This document shows positions 32,085-40,695 of a DNA stretch of 46,010 bases, piece by piece. How positions within the stretch are numbered: position 1 is the first letter of the stretch; each line of letters starts with the position of its first letter. Made by a program: the position numbers and the translations under genes. Below the pieces are notes generated by a model that made no database searches, was not told the origin of the DNA, and worked only from the letters and a program-made list of their open reading frames with translations. The stretch comes from Burkholderia paludis (GTDB lineage: Bacteria; Pseudomonadota; Gammaproteobacteria; Burkholderiales; Burkholderiaceae): positions 1-46,010 of the forward strand of contig NZ_JPGL01000078.1 in NCBI RefSeq assembly GCF_000732615.1, read 5' to 3'.

Positions 32085-32510
32085 TTAACGCGAGTAAACG
32101 TTCATTTCCGGGAAGAAGAACGCGACTTCGACCGCCGCGGTTTCCGCTGCGTCCGAGCCGTGCACCGCGTTCGCGTCGATGCTGTCGGCGAAATCGGCAC
32201 GGATCGTGCCCTTTTCCGCCTTCTTCGGATCCGTTGCGCCCATCAGGTCGCGGTTCTTCAGGATCGCGCCTTCGCCTTCCAGAACCTGGATCATCACCGG
32301 GCCGGAGATCATGAAATCGACGAGATCCTTGAAGAACGGACGTGCTGCGTGAACCGCGTAGAACTTCTCTGCGTCGGCACGCGACAGGTGCGCCATGCGC
32401 GATGCGATGATCTTCAGGCCGGCGCCTTCGAAACGGCTGTAGATCTGGCCGATCACGTTCTTTGCCACCGCATCCGGCTTGATGATCGACAGGGTGCGCT
32501 CGATTGCCAT
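32085..32510 (-). CDS. ndk: Nucleoside diphosphate kinase
   Basis: Equilibrates NTP and NDP pools through a phosphohistidine intermediate, 141 residues. The active-site His lies in NAVHGSDA, and the N-terminal ERTLSIIKPDAVAKNVIG and the YAVHAARPFFKDLVDFM segments are typical. The ribosome site GGAG is 5 nt before ATG 32510. A TACAAT -10 hexamer lies on the minus strand at 32562-32557. First gene of the long minus-strand block. Confidence 0.97.
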   Translation of the reverse strand: MAIERTLSIIKPDAVAKNVIGQIYSRFEGAGLKIIASRMAHLSRADAEKFYAVHAARPFFKDLVDFMISGPVMIQVLEGEGAILKNRDLMGATDPKKAEKGTIRADFADSIDANAVHGSDAAETAAVEVAFFFPEMNVYSR

Positions 32511-32556
32511 AAAAACTCCAAAAAATTAAGAAGTTACAGGTTCAAATGAATCCGCT

Positions 32557-32562
32557 ATTGTA
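32557..32562 (-). promoter_or_regulatory. Candidate -10 element for ndk
   Basis: TACAAT on the minus strand lies about 47 nt before the ndk start codon in the 250-bp ndk/BI-1 divergent gap. The -35 region is not well matched. Confidence 0.4.
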
Positions 32563-32760
32563 GCACGATCCCGTGTATCATTGCGATTGAACCCTTACAC
32601 GCATGAAAGGTTCAGAATCCATATGTTTTTGCGTCGTCCGGCCATTGAAACCTCCCGGCGCGGAACGTATCTTAGCCATAGCTGCTCCGGTTTGCTGCGC
32701 CGCACACCGCGTGTGCCGAACCGGCCCCGGACGCCCATGCGTTCAATGTTAGGAGAAACC

Positions 32761-33459
32761 ATGAACGACTATCCGTACAATTTCGGCCGCGGCGGTTCCG
32801 TCAGCACCGCCGAGGTTCGCAACCGCGTGCTGCGGAACACGTACTGGCTGCTCGCGCTGTCGATGGTGCCGACCGTGCTGGGCGCCTGGGTCGGCGTCGC
32901 GACGGGCTTCTCGCTGTTCGCGGCCACCAGCCCGATGATGAGCCTGCTCGCGTTCTTCGCGATCGCATTCGGTTTCATGTTCGCCATCGAGCGGACCAAG
33001 AACAGCGCGGCCGGCGTGTTCGTGCTGCTCGGCTTCACGTTCTTCATGGGCCTGATGCTGTCGCGCCTGCTGAGCTTCATCCTCGGCCTCTCGAACGGCC
33101 CGTCGCTGATCATGCTCGCGTTCGGCGGCACCGGCATCATCTTCGCCGCGATGGCGACGATCGCCACCGTCAGCAAGCGCGACTTCTCGGGGCTCGGCAA
33201 ATGGCTGTTCATGGGCGTGATCGTGATCCTGCTGGCCTCGGTCGCGAACATCTTCCTGCAGCTCCCGGCGCTGATGCTCACCGTCTCCGTGCTCGCGATC
33301 GCGATCTTCTCCGCGTACATGCTGTTCGACGTCCAGCGCGTCGTGAACGGCGGCGAGACGAACTACATCTCGGCGACGCTCGCGATCTACCTCGACCTGT
33401 ACAACGTGTTCACGAACCTGCTCGCGCTGCTCGGCATCTTCGGCGGCAACCGCAACTGA
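32761..33459 (+). CDS. BAX inhibitor-1 / YccA family integral membrane protein
   Basis: A 232-residue inner-membrane protein with about seven hydrophobic helices and the family ending (FDVQRVVNGGETNYISATLAIYLDLYNVF). YccA-type members interact with FtsH and modulate its proteolysis; others act as calcium leak channels. Which applies here is unknown, although the HflKC genes are elsewhere in the same window. The start is ATG 32761 with a good AGGAG 6 nt upstream; longer in-frame starts lack this. It ends at a strong terminator. Confidence 0.93.
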   Translation: MNDYPYNFGRGGSVSTAEVRNRVLRNTYWLLALSMVPTVLGAWVGVATGFSLFAATSPMMSLLAFFAIAFGFMFAIERTKNSAAGVFVLLGFTFFMGLMLSRLLSFILGLSNGPSLIMLAFGGTGIIFAAMATIATVSKRDFSGLGKWLFMGVIVILLASVANIFLQLPALMLTVSVLAIAIFSAYMLFDVQRVVNGGETNYISATLAIYLDLYNVFTNLLALLGIFGGNRN

Positions 33460-33477
33460 CGCGCACCCCGCCCCATG

Positions 33478-33507
33478 AAAAAACCGGCCCTCGGGCCGGT
33501 TTTTTTA
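33478..33507. terminator. Bidirectional Rho-independent terminator (BI-1 gene / rlmD)
   Basis: AAACCGGCCC (33481-33490) pairs with GGGCCGGTTT across a TC loop. Flanking A-run and T-run make it usable on both strands for these convergent genes. Confidence 0.92.
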
Positions 33508-33522
33508 CGTCCGCCGCATCGC

Positions 33523-34920
33523 TCAATCGCGCTCGAACAGCGCAATCGATTCGACATGCGATGTATTCGGGAACATGTTCACGACCCCGGCGCCCTTCAG
33601 GCGGTAGCCGGCCTCGTGCACGAGCAGGCCCGCGTCGCGCGCCAGCGTCGACGGGTTGCACGACACGTATACGATGCGCTTCGGCAACGGGCCCTCGCCG
33701 CTCTGCGCGATCTCGGCCAGCGCCTTCGATACCGCCAGCGCCCCCTCGCGCGGCGGGTCGATCAGGAACTTGTCGAATGCGCCCAGCGCGCGGATGTCGT
33801 CGCCCGTCACTTCGAACAGGTTCCGGCATGCGAACGTCGTGTGGCCGTCGACGCCGTTCTCTCGCGCGTTCGCCAGCGCGCGCGTCGTCAGCGTCTCGCT
33901 GCCCTCGATGCCCATCACCTCGCGCGACAGCCGCGCGAGCGGCAGCGTGAAGTTGCCGATCCCGCAGAACAGGTCGAGCACGCGATCGTCGCGCGACGGC
34001 GCGAGCAGGCGCAGTGCCCGGCCCACCAGCACGCGATTGATCTGATGATTGACCTGCGTGAAGTCGGTTGGCTTGAACGGCATGCGGATGCCGAACTCCG
34101 GCAGCGTGTAGTCGAGCGCCACGTCGAGCGGATAGAACGGCGTCACCGTATCGGGGCCCTTCGGCTGCAGCCAGAATTGCACCTTGTGTTCGTCCGCGAA
34201 CGCGCGCAGCAGCGCTTCGTCGTCCGCGTTGATCGGCTCCAGCACGCGAAGCACGAGCGCGGTGACCGCCGAGCCGACCGCGAGCTCGATCTGCGGCATC
34301 CGATCGCGGATCGACAGCCCCTCGACGAGCCGGCGCAGCGGCACCAGCATCGCCGACACATGCGGCGGCAGCACTTCGCAGCTCGTCATGTCGGCCACGT
34401 AGCTGCTCTTCTTTTCGTGGAACCCGACCAGCACGCCGCCCTTCTTCGCCACGTTGCGCACGGTCAGCCGCGCACGATAACGATAGCCCCACGACGGGCC
34501 GTGGATCGGCGCGAACATCGTTTCCGCCCGCAGCTTCGCCAGATGCCACAGGTTGTCCTCAAGCACGCGCTGCTTGACCGCCACCTGCGCGCGCATGTCG
34601 AGATGCTGCATCGAGCAGCCGCCGCAGGTGCCGAAGAACGCGCATTTCGGCTTCGTGCGCATCACGCTCGGGCGCAGAATGTCGACAACCGTCGCCTGCT
34701 CGTAGCTCGGCTTGCGGCGGTAGCTCGAATAGGTCACGCGCTCGCCCGGCAGCGCGCCCTCGACGAAGATGACCTTGCCCGGCTCGCCGTCCTCGGTGAT
34801 CGTGCGGCCGACACCGCGCGCTTCCATGTCGAGCGATTCGATCTCGAGAACCGGGGCGGGCCCGGGCGCGACGGGCGCGTTTTTCGATTTGCGCGCAGAA
34901 GTGGGGACGGCTTCGGACAC
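33523..34920 (-). CDS. rlmD: 23S rRNA (uracil-C5)-methyltransferase RlmD (RumA type)
   Basis: Methylates U1939 of 23S rRNA using SAM, 465 residues. An N-terminal TRAM domain (LEIESLDMEARGVGRTITED) comes first. The 4Fe-4S ligands are seen in CAFFGTCGGC plus CEVLPP, the SAM motif in DLFCGIGNFTLPLA, and the catalytic nucleophile Cys in VSCNPSTLARD. The start is GTG 34920 (VSEAVPTS), with AGGA 7 nt upstream; the frame stays open far upstream but without homology. A TACAAT -10-like hexamer lies on the minus strand at 34959-34954. Confidence 0.95.
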   Translation of the reverse strand: MSEAVPTSARKSKNAPVAPGPAPVLEIESLDMEARGVGRTITEDGEPGKVIFVEGALPGERVTYSSYRRKPSYEQATVVDILRPSVMRTKPKCAFFGTCGGCSMQHLDMRAQVAVKQRVLEDNLWHLAKLRAETMFAPIHGPSWGYRYRARLTVRNVAKKGGVLVGFHEKKSSYVADMTSCEVLPPHVSAMLVPLRRLVEGLSIRDRMPQIELAVGSAVTALVLRVLEPINADDEALLRAFADEHKVQFWLQPKGPDTVTPFYPLDVALDYTLPEFGIRMPFKPTDFTQVNHQINRVLVGRALRLLAPSRDDRVLDLFCGIGNFTLPLARLSREVMGIEGSETLTTRALANARENGVDGHTTFACRNLFEVTGDDIRALGAFDKFLIDPPREGALAVSKALAEIAQSGEGPLPKRIVYVSCNPSTLARDAGLLVHEAGYRLKGAGVVNMFPNTSHVESIALFERD

Positions 34921-34953
34921 CTGCTTTTCCTGACAAACGTTGAAGAAGGCGAG

Positions 34954-34959
34954 ATTGTA
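34954..34959 (-). promoter_or_regulatory. Candidate -10 element for rlmD
   Basis: TACAAT on the minus strand is 33 nt ahead of the rlmD GTG start. No good -35 is visible. The 205-bp gap to the divergent phosphatase-family gene holds nothing else I recognise. Confidence 0.35.
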
Positions 34960-35125
34960 GACGACGAAGGCCCGCATCGCCCGCTTTGCATGGCGCAAGC
35001 GTCGATACGCGAGCCCGCACGGCCCCGCAACGCGCCGGAACGGGCGAACCGGCGCCCCGCAACCGGGCGAACCGTGGAGCCGACCGCCTCCCCGGCCCGG
35101 CATGCGCCCGGCAGGAGATACGACC

Positions 35126-35980
35126 ATGCAACTGATCGACTGGAATATCCAATGGGGCCGGAACGCGGACGGCGTCGTCGACCTTCCACGCACCGTCGCG
35201 GCCATCCGCCGGCTCGGCGACTTCGACGTACTGTGCCTGCAGGAGGTCACGCGCGGCTTCGGCTCGCTGCCCGGGCGGCCCGGCCCCGACCAGTTCGCCG
35301 AGCTGGCGGCGCTGCTGCCCGGCCATACGATCGTCGAAGCGATCGGCGCCGACCTGCCGCCCGTCGAAACGGGTGCGCCGCGCCGCCAGTTCGGCAATGC
35401 CATCGCGACCCGGCTGCCGGTCGGGCGCGTACTGCGCCAGTTGCTGCCGTGGCCGGCCGATGCCGGCGTGCCGTCGATGCCGCGCGTCGCGCTCGACGTC
35501 GAGTTGCAGGCGCCCTTCGGCGCGCTGCGCGTGGTCACTACCCACCTGGAATATTATTCGGCGCGCCAGCGGCTCGCACAGGTCGATGCACTGCGCAACC
35601 GGCATCGCGAGGCCTGCGCACACGCAGCCCGACCGGCGCCCGCCGAAACCGCCGAGGGGCCCTTCAGCGCGACCGGCCAGCCGCGCGACGCGATCGTCTG
35701 CGGCGACTTCAACAGCGCGTTCGGCAGCGAAGCCTACCGCCGCCTCCTGGAGCCGATCGCGGATGCGCCGAGTTTCGTCGACGCCTGGCTTGCGCGGCAC
35801 CCCGGCCACCAGCCGCCGCCGACGGCCGGCGTCCACGACACGGCGCAATGGACGGAGGGGCCGCTCGCGTGCGACTTCGTGTTCGTCACCGAGACGCTGC
35901 TGCCGCGCGTGATGCGCTGCGAAATCGACGGCGACGTGCGCGCGTCGGATCACCAGCCGATACTGCTCGAACTCGCCTGA
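35126..35980 (+). CDS. Endonuclease/exonuclease/phosphatase family protein
   Basis: A 284-residue metal-dependent phosphoesterase of the EEP superfamily (DNase I / AP endonuclease / sphingomyelinase fold). Signature motifs run in order: LIDWNIQWG (Asn), LCLQEVT (metal-binding Glu), VVTTHLEYYS (His), CGDFNS (Asp/Asn) and SDHQPI (catalytic Asp-His). The substrate cannot be told from sequence, and no signal peptide is visible. The ATG at 35126 has AGGAG 8 nt upstream; an ATG eight codons earlier does not. It is divergent from rlmD and convergent with the exonuclease gene. Confidence 0.9.
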   Translation: MQLIDWNIQWGRNADGVVDLPRTVAAIRRLGDFDVLCLQEVTRGFGSLPGRPGPDQFAELAALLPGHTIVEAIGADLPPVETGAPRRQFGNAIATRLPVGRVLRQLLPWPADAGVPSMPRVALDVELQAPFGALRVVTTHLEYYSARQRLAQVDALRNRHREACAHAARPAPAETAEGPFSATGQPRDAIVCGDFNSAFGSEAYRRLLEPIADAPSFVDAWLARHPGHQPPPTAGVHDTAQWTEGPLACDFVFVTETLLPRVMRCEIDGDVRASDHQPILLELA

Positions 35981-36010
35981 TCGCGCCGATGCCGACGCGA
36001 CCGGCCCGCG

Positions 36011-36787
36011 TTACGCTTCGAACGCGGCGAGGTACTCGGCCCAGTGCGGCGCGAGTTCCTGGGCAAGCGAGTTCTTCACCAGCAGGATCTCGTCCGCGTA
36101 TTCGCTCGGGGTCAGGCCGCCGCGCATCAGCTGGAATCGGCAATACAGCAGGTAGGTATTGACGACGTCGGTTTCGCAATAGTTGCGGATTTCCTCGATC
36201 CGCCCGCCCTGGAACGCAGGCCACACCTGGCTGCCGTCCATCCCGAGCTTGCCGGGGAAGCCGCACATCTTCGCGAGCGCGTCGAGCGGCGCATTCGCGC
36301 GCGCCTGATACATCGCCAGCACGTCCATCAGGTCGGTATGCCGCGAGTGATAGCGCGAGATGTAGTTGTTCCACTTGAATTCGCGGTCGTCCTCGCCGAG
36401 ATCCCAGTAGCGGGTCGCGGGAATGCCGTGCACGAGCGCGCGGTAATGGAGCACCGGCAGATCGAAACCGCCGCCGTTCCACGAGACGAGCTGCGGCGTG
36501 TATTTCTCGATCACGCGGTAGAACGACTGAATCAGCGTCGCTTCGTTGTCCTGCGGCGTGCCGAGCGAGCGCACGCGAAAACCGTTGTTGTCGCGGAACA
36601 CGCACGAGATCGCCGCGATGCGCTGCAGGTGGTGCGGCAGGAAATCGCCGCCGGTCTTCTCGCGGCGCGCGGCAAACGCGTGCTCGGCTACTGCGGCGTC
36701 GTCGAGCGTCGCGGGCAGGTCTTCCAGACGGCGAATGCCGTCGACATCGGGAATCGTCTCGATGTCAAAAACAAGAATCGGAGTCAT
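36011..36787 (-). CDS. PolB-like 3'-5' exonuclease (DEDD family)
   Basis: A stand-alone 258-residue exonuclease domain resembling the proofreading domain of family B polymerases (DNA_pol_B_exo2). Exo I is VFDIETIPD (D8, E10), Exo II is SWNGGGFDLPVL, and Exo III is CETDVVNTYLLY. All DEDD acidic positions are therefore present and the enzyme should be active. It begins 3 bp after the rpoS stop, suggesting cotranscription. It lies at the end of the surE-pcm-nlpD-rpoS run. The physiological role is not established. Confidence 0.9.
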   Translation of the reverse strand: MTPILVFDIETIPDVDGIRRLEDLPATLDDAAVAEHAFAARREKTGGDFLPHHLQRIAAISCVFRDNNGFRVRSLGTPQDNEATLIQSFYRVIEKYTPQLVSWNGGGFDLPVLHYRALVHGIPATRYWDLGEDDREFKWNNYISRYHSRHTDLMDVLAMYQARANAPLDALAKMCGFPGKLGMDGSQVWPAFQGGRIEEIRNYCETDVVNTYLLYCRFQLMRGGLTPSEYADEILLVKNSLAQELAPHWAEYLAAFEA

Positions 36788-36790
36788 CGG

Positions 36791-37879
36791 TTACAGAACG
36801 GCGTCCTTGCGCACGCCGTTGGAGGCGAAGAACCGCTTGAGGCGCACCAGCGCTTCCTGCTGGATCTGGCGCACGCGCTCACGCGTGAGCCCCATCTCGT
36901 CGGCCAGCTCCTCGAGCGTCGCCGGTTCGATGTGGTTCAGGCCGAAGCGGCGCTCGATCACGTGCCGATGCTTGTCGGACAGCCGCGACAGCCATGCACG
37001 CGTCAGCGTCTCGAGCTCGCGGTGCTGGACCTCGGCGTCGGGCGACTGGCTCTGGTCGTCGGGCAGCAGGTCGAGCAGGCTGCTCGCGGGATCGAGGTCG
37101 AGCGGCGCATCGAGCGACGCCGTGTGCTCGTTGAGCGCGAGGATATCGGTGACTTCCTCGGCGGTCTTGCCGGTGAGATAGGCGATGTCGTCGATGCTGG
37201 CTTCGCGGCGTTCGGCCGCCTCGCCCGTCGACATCGAATTTTTTTCGAGATGGCGCTTCGCGCGCAGCACCTGGTTCAGTTCGCGGATCACGTGCACGGG
37301 CAGGCGCACCGTACGGGCCTGGTTCATGATCGCCCGCTCGATGCTCTGCCGGATCCACCACGTCGCGTAGGTCGAGAAACGGAAGCCGCGCGTCGGGTCG
37401 AATTTCTCGATCGCGTGCATCAGGCCGAGATTGCCCTCCTCGATCAGGTCGAGCAGCGGCACGCCGCGGTTCAGATACCCCTTGGCGATGCTGACGACGA
37501 GACGCAGGTTGCGCTCGATCATCACCTGCCGCGCCTCGAATTCGCCGGCCTTCGCGAGCCGGGAATAGCGCTGCTCTTCCTCGACGGTCAGCAGCGGCTT
37601 CACGCTGATGCGGTTCAGGTAATGCTGGATCGTGTCGGCCGTGAGTTCGGCCTGCAGCAGCGTGCGGAAATCGTCGACATCGGGCGCTGCTTCGGAGCGC
37701 CCTTCCCGCTCGTCGTCACCGCCGTCCGCCTCGGCGTCGCGCGCCTCGATATCGCGTTCGTTTTCCGCGACGTCATCGTCGTCTTCCGTCGAAGCACCCT
37801 CTCGCCCCACCGATGCTTGCGTGGCACGACTGATCTTCTCAGATTCGGCTTGCGGCTCGTGGCGCTTCGATTTCGGCAT
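36791..37879 (-). CDS. rpoS: RNA polymerase sigma factor RpoS
   Basis: The stationary-phase and general stress sigma factor, 362 residues. Region 2 (NLRLVVSIAKGYLNRGVPLLDLIEEGNLG ... GFRFSTYATWWIRQSIERAI) and region 4 (HRHVIERRFGLNHIEPATLEELADEMG) are intact. The N-terminus is about 30 residues longer than E. coli RpoS and strongly acidic (EDDDDVAENERDIEARDAEA). It lies 11 bp after nlpD; in E. coli the main rpoS promoter is inside nlpD, and the same may hold here. PHA metabolism is often RpoS-linked, but no sequence evidence of that is visible. Confidence 0.97.
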   Translation of the reverse strand: MPKSKRHEPQAESEKISRATQASVGREGASTEDDDDVAENERDIEARDAEADGGDDEREGRSEAAPDVDDFRTLLQAELTADTIQHYLNRISVKPLLTVEEEQRYSRLAKAGEFEARQVMIERNLRLVVSIAKGYLNRGVPLLDLIEEGNLGLMHAIEKFDPTRGFRFSTYATWWIRQSIERAIMNQARTVRLPVHVIRELNQVLRAKRHLEKNSMSTGEAAERREASIDDIAYLTGKTAEEVTDILALNEHTASLDAPLDLDPASSLLDLLPDDQSQSPDAEVQHRELETLTRAWLSRLSDKHRHVIERRFGLNHIEPATLEELADEMGLTRERVRQIQQEALVRLKRFFASNGVRKDAVL

Positions 37880-37890
37880 GGTCGTCTCGG

Positions 37891-38778
37891 TTATTGAGGC
37901 GGCAAATACTTCAGCGGATCGACAGGTTTACCCTGCCGGCGAACCTCGAAATGCAGCATCACGCGGTCGGAATCGCTGTTCCCCATCTCGGCGATCTTCT
38001 GCCCCTTCGTTACCGCGTCCCCCTCTTTTACCATCAAAGCGCGATTGTGTGCATATGCCGTGAGGTAAGTTGCATCGTGCTTGATGATAATGAGGTTGCC
38101 GTAGCCGCGCAGCCCGTTGCCGGAGTAGACGACGCGGCCGTCGGCCGCCGCCTTCACGGCTTCGCCGGCCGTGCCGCCGATATTGACGCCCTTGTTTTTC
38201 GCATCGTCGAACCCGTTCAGCACGGGGCCGCGCGCGGGCCACGCGAACGTCACGGGGCCGCTCGGCGCGGCTGCCGTATCGCTCGAGGCGGCTGCCGCGG
38301 CAGGCGGCGTCACGGCTGCGGACGACGTGCCGGCGGCCGGCGTCGCCGGGCCGCTGCTGAGCGGCGCGGTGGCCACGGCGGCGGCGCCGATCGGTGCGGC
38401 GACCTGCGTGCCGGCAACCGCGGCGCCGGCTTGCGGCGAAACGCGCAGCAGCTGGTCGACTTCGATCTGGTTCGGGTTCGCCAGGTTGTTCCACGCGGCG
38501 ATGTCGCGATAGTTCTGCCCGTTTTCGAGTGCGATCCGGTACAGCGTGTCGCCCGGCTTCACCCGGTAGTAACCCGGCGGCGCCGGCGGAAGCGGTGCCG
38601 CGGGTTGCGCGGCGGCGGTCGTGCCGAGCGAACCGGAGCGATCGACGACGGGCGCGTTGTCGAGCCGCGTCGCACAGGCGGCCAGTAGCGTGGAGAACGC
38701 GGCTACACAGATCGCGCGCTGGGCGAGCGTGAGCGGTTCCCTGGAACGGTTGTTTTGCATCGCGCGCAACATACTCAT
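37891..38778 (-). CDS. nlpD: NlpD-type lipoprotein with LysM and degenerate LytM (M23) domain
   Basis: Predicted activator of cell-division amidases at the outer membrane. From ATG 38778 the product is 295 residues. The frame opens three codons earlier with TTG (38787), which overlaps the pcm stop as TTGA and has GGAG closer to it, so the start is uncertain. Parts: a lipoprotein signal ending in LLAAC, one LysM domain (YYRVKPGDTLYRIALENGQ), an Ala/Pro-rich linker and a C-terminal LytM domain. The Zn ligands expected in the HxGxD motif are replaced (NKGVNIGG), and the HxH motif is reduced to LHFEV. This fits a non-hydrolytic amidase activator. Confidence 0.92.
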   Translation of the reverse strand: MSMLRAMQNNRSREPLTLAQRAICVAAFSTLLAACATRLDNAPVVDRSGSLGTTAAAQPAAPLPPAPPGYYRVKPGDTLYRIALENGQNYRDIAAWNNLANPNQIEVDQLLRVSPQAGAAVAGTQVAAPIGAAAVATAPLSSGPATPAAGTSSAAVTPPAAAAASSDTAAAPSGPVTFAWPARGPVLNGFDDAKNKGVNIGGTAGEAVKAAADGRVVYSGNGLRGYGNLIIIKHDATYLTAYAHNRALMVKEGDAVTKGQKIAEMGNSDSDRVMLHFEVRRQGKPVDPLKYLPPQ

Positions 38779-38783
38779 CGGTT

Positions 38784-39716
38784 TCAAATTACTCCGGATT
38801 TTAAAGGGACAAAGAAAACGCGATCAAGCCGCGACTCCCGCCATTGCGCGTGCGCGACGCGCTCGACGAGCGTGAGCACCTGGTGCTGCCCGCTCTGCGC
38901 GCCGACCGGCGCGACGAGCCGCCCGCCGATCGCGAGCTGCTCGAGCAGCGCCTGCGGCACGTCGAGCCCCGCCGCCGCGATCACGATCGCGTCGAACGGG
39001 GCGGCGGACGGCAGGCCGACACGCCCGTCGCCGTAGTGCAGACGGATGTTCGGCACGCGCAGCGGCCGCAGGTTCAGCTTCGCGCGCTCGTAGAGCGGCT
39101 TGATGCGTTCAATCGAATACACGTCGCGTGCCACGTGGCTCAGCACGGCGGCCTGATAGCCGCAACCCGTGCCGATCTCGAGCACGCGCTCGAGCGTACG
39201 GCCGGCCATCGCGAGCTCGATCATGCGCGCAACAACCGACGGTTTTGAAATGGTCTGCTGGTGGCCGATCGGCAACGCGGAATCCTCATAGGCCTGCGTT
39301 GCGAGCCCCGGATCCACGAACAGGTGGCGCGGCACGGCGGCCATCGCTTCCAGCACGCGCGCATCGGTCACGCCGTTCGCACGCAGCCGTTCGACCATCC
39401 GTTCGCGCACGCGTTCCGACGTGAGCGCGAACGCGCCGGCCTGCGCGACGTTCGGCGCAGCCGGCTTCGGCAATGCGGGCTTCAGCGCGGTCGGCTTCGG
39501 TGCGGTCGCGGGCTTCGCGCCGGCGGAACCGGGCGGCGCCGTTCGCACCGCGACGGGCTTCACCGCAACCGGTTTCAGCACGGCCGCGGGCTTGTCGGCG
39601 GCCTTCGGCGCCGCGACCGCCGCATGGCGCTCGCCGGCACGCCGCTCCGACTTCCGCGGCGCTCGCTTGAGATCTTCGAGCGCGAGCGGGAACCGCTTCG
39701 CGCGCTCGCCGCTCAT
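38784..39716 (-). CDS. pcm: Protein-L-isoaspartate O-methyltransferase
   Basis: Repairs isoaspartyl residues in aged proteins using SAM, 310 residues. The catalytic domain begins near residue 97. Visible motifs are VPRHLFVDP, the conserved substrate loop PIGHQQTISKP and SAM motif I VLEIGTGCGYQAA (178-190). The preceding roughly 95 residues form a Lys/Pro/Ala-rich extension (KPVAVKPVAV, ATAPKPTALKPALPKP) absent from the usual 208-residue enzyme. The ATG at 39716 overlaps the surE stop as ATGA, so translation is coupled. Its own stop abuts the nlpD start region. Confidence 0.95.
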   Translation of the reverse strand: MSGERAKRFPLALEDLKRAPRKSERRAGERHAAVAAPKAADKPAAVLKPVAVKPVAVRTAPPGSAGAKPATAPKPTALKPALPKPAAPNVAQAGAFALTSERVRERMVERLRANGVTDARVLEAMAAVPRHLFVDPGLATQAYEDSALPIGHQQTISKPSVVARMIELAMAGRTLERVLEIGTGCGYQAAVLSHVARDVYSIERIKPLYERAKLNLRPLRVPNIRLHYGDGRVGLPSAAPFDAIVIAAAGLDVPQALLEQLAIGGRLVAPVGAQSGQHQVLTLVERVAHAQWRESRLDRVFFVPLKSGVI

Positions 39717-40474
39717 GAAACCCGTCCTCCGGCGCGCGCCCATTCGCGTGTCGCTGGCAACATCTCCGTATGCGTGAGATCGAGCTGCAGCGGCGTGATC
39801 GACACGAAACCGTTTGCCACCGCGTGGAAATCGGTGCCGTCGCTCGCATCCAGCGCCGCCCCCGCCGCGCCGATCCAGTAGATCGGTTCGCCGCGCGGGT
39901 CGGTCTGGCGAATCACCGGCTGCGACGGATGACGCTTGCCGAGGCGCGTGACTTTCCAGCCTTTCAGCTCGCCGTAAGGCAGGTTCGGAATATTGACGTT
40001 CAGCAGCGGCTGGCCCGGCAGCGGATGCGCGAGGTAGTGCTCGACGATTTCCGCGGCGACGCGCGCGGCATCCGCCAGATGGGCCCAGCCCTTGTCGACC
40101 AGCGAGAATGCGACGGCCGGCACGCCGAACATGATGCCTTCGGTGGCGGCGGCGACCGTCCCCGAATAGAGCGTGTCTTCGCCCATGTTCTGGCCGTTGT
40201 TGATCCCGGAAACGACGAGGTCCGGCCTGGCATCGGCCATCCCCGTCAACGCGACGTGCACCGAATCGGTCGGCGTGCCGTTCACGTAGAAGAAACCCGT
40301 ACCCGCCGCGCGCTGCACCGACAGCGGCCGCGACAAAGTGAGGGAATTCGACGCGCCGCTGCAGTTCTGCTCGGGCGCGATCACGGTGAGTTCGGCCAGC
40401 GGCCGCAGCGCTTCGCTGAGCGCGGCGAGACCGGGGGCGAGATAGCCGTCGTCGTTGCTGAGTAGGATTCGCAT
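39713..40474 (-). CDS. surE: 5'/3'-nucleotidase SurE
   Basis: A stationary-phase survival nucleotidase and exopolyphosphatase, 253 residues. The N-terminal MRILLSNDDG holds the metal-binding Asp pair (D8, D9); APEQNCSGASNSLTL and SGINNGQNMGEDTLYSGTVAAA complete the active site. It starts at ATG 40474 and overlaps pcm by 4 nt at its end. First gene of the surE-pcm-nlpD-rpoS group. Confidence 0.97.
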   Translation of the reverse strand: MRILLSNDDGYLAPGLAALSEALRPLAELTVIAPEQNCSGASNSLTLSRPLSVQRAAGTGFFYVNGTPTDSVHVALTGMADARPDLVVSGINNGQNMGEDTLYSGTVAAATEGIMFGVPAVAFSLVDKGWAHLADAARVAAEIVEHYLAHPLPGQPLLNVNIPNLPYGELKGWKVTRLGKRHPSQPVIRQTDPRGEPIYWIGAAGAALDASDGTDFHAVANGFVSITPLQLDLTHTEMLPATREWARAGGRVS

Positions 40475-40695
40475 CCGGCGATTGTAACCGAGGAAAGATG
40501 GCGCGAGAGCGACAGTCCGGCGGCCGCGGGCGGCAGGTGCGCACCCGCATGCACGACGCGCCGCCGCATGCGTCGGCGGCGTACCGCGCGCTCAGGAAGG
40601 TGTCGGGCCGCCCCGGGTTTTCCGCTCCGCGGAGCGCCCTCTTTGAGGACGGCTCCGTCGGGCGCCCCGGCACGGCGCAACGTGCCCGCGGGCGC

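Noticed and set aside
33475..36162. An 895-codon plus-strand open frame spanning rlmD and the phosphatase-family gene
   Set aside because: It crosses a terminator and two well-supported genes in other frames; no protein family signal is visible.
38784..40673. A 629-codon minus-strand frame that could be read as a fusion upstream of pcm
   Set aside because: The upstream half is surE read in the wrong frame. The real pcm starts at 39716 with an ATGA overlap.
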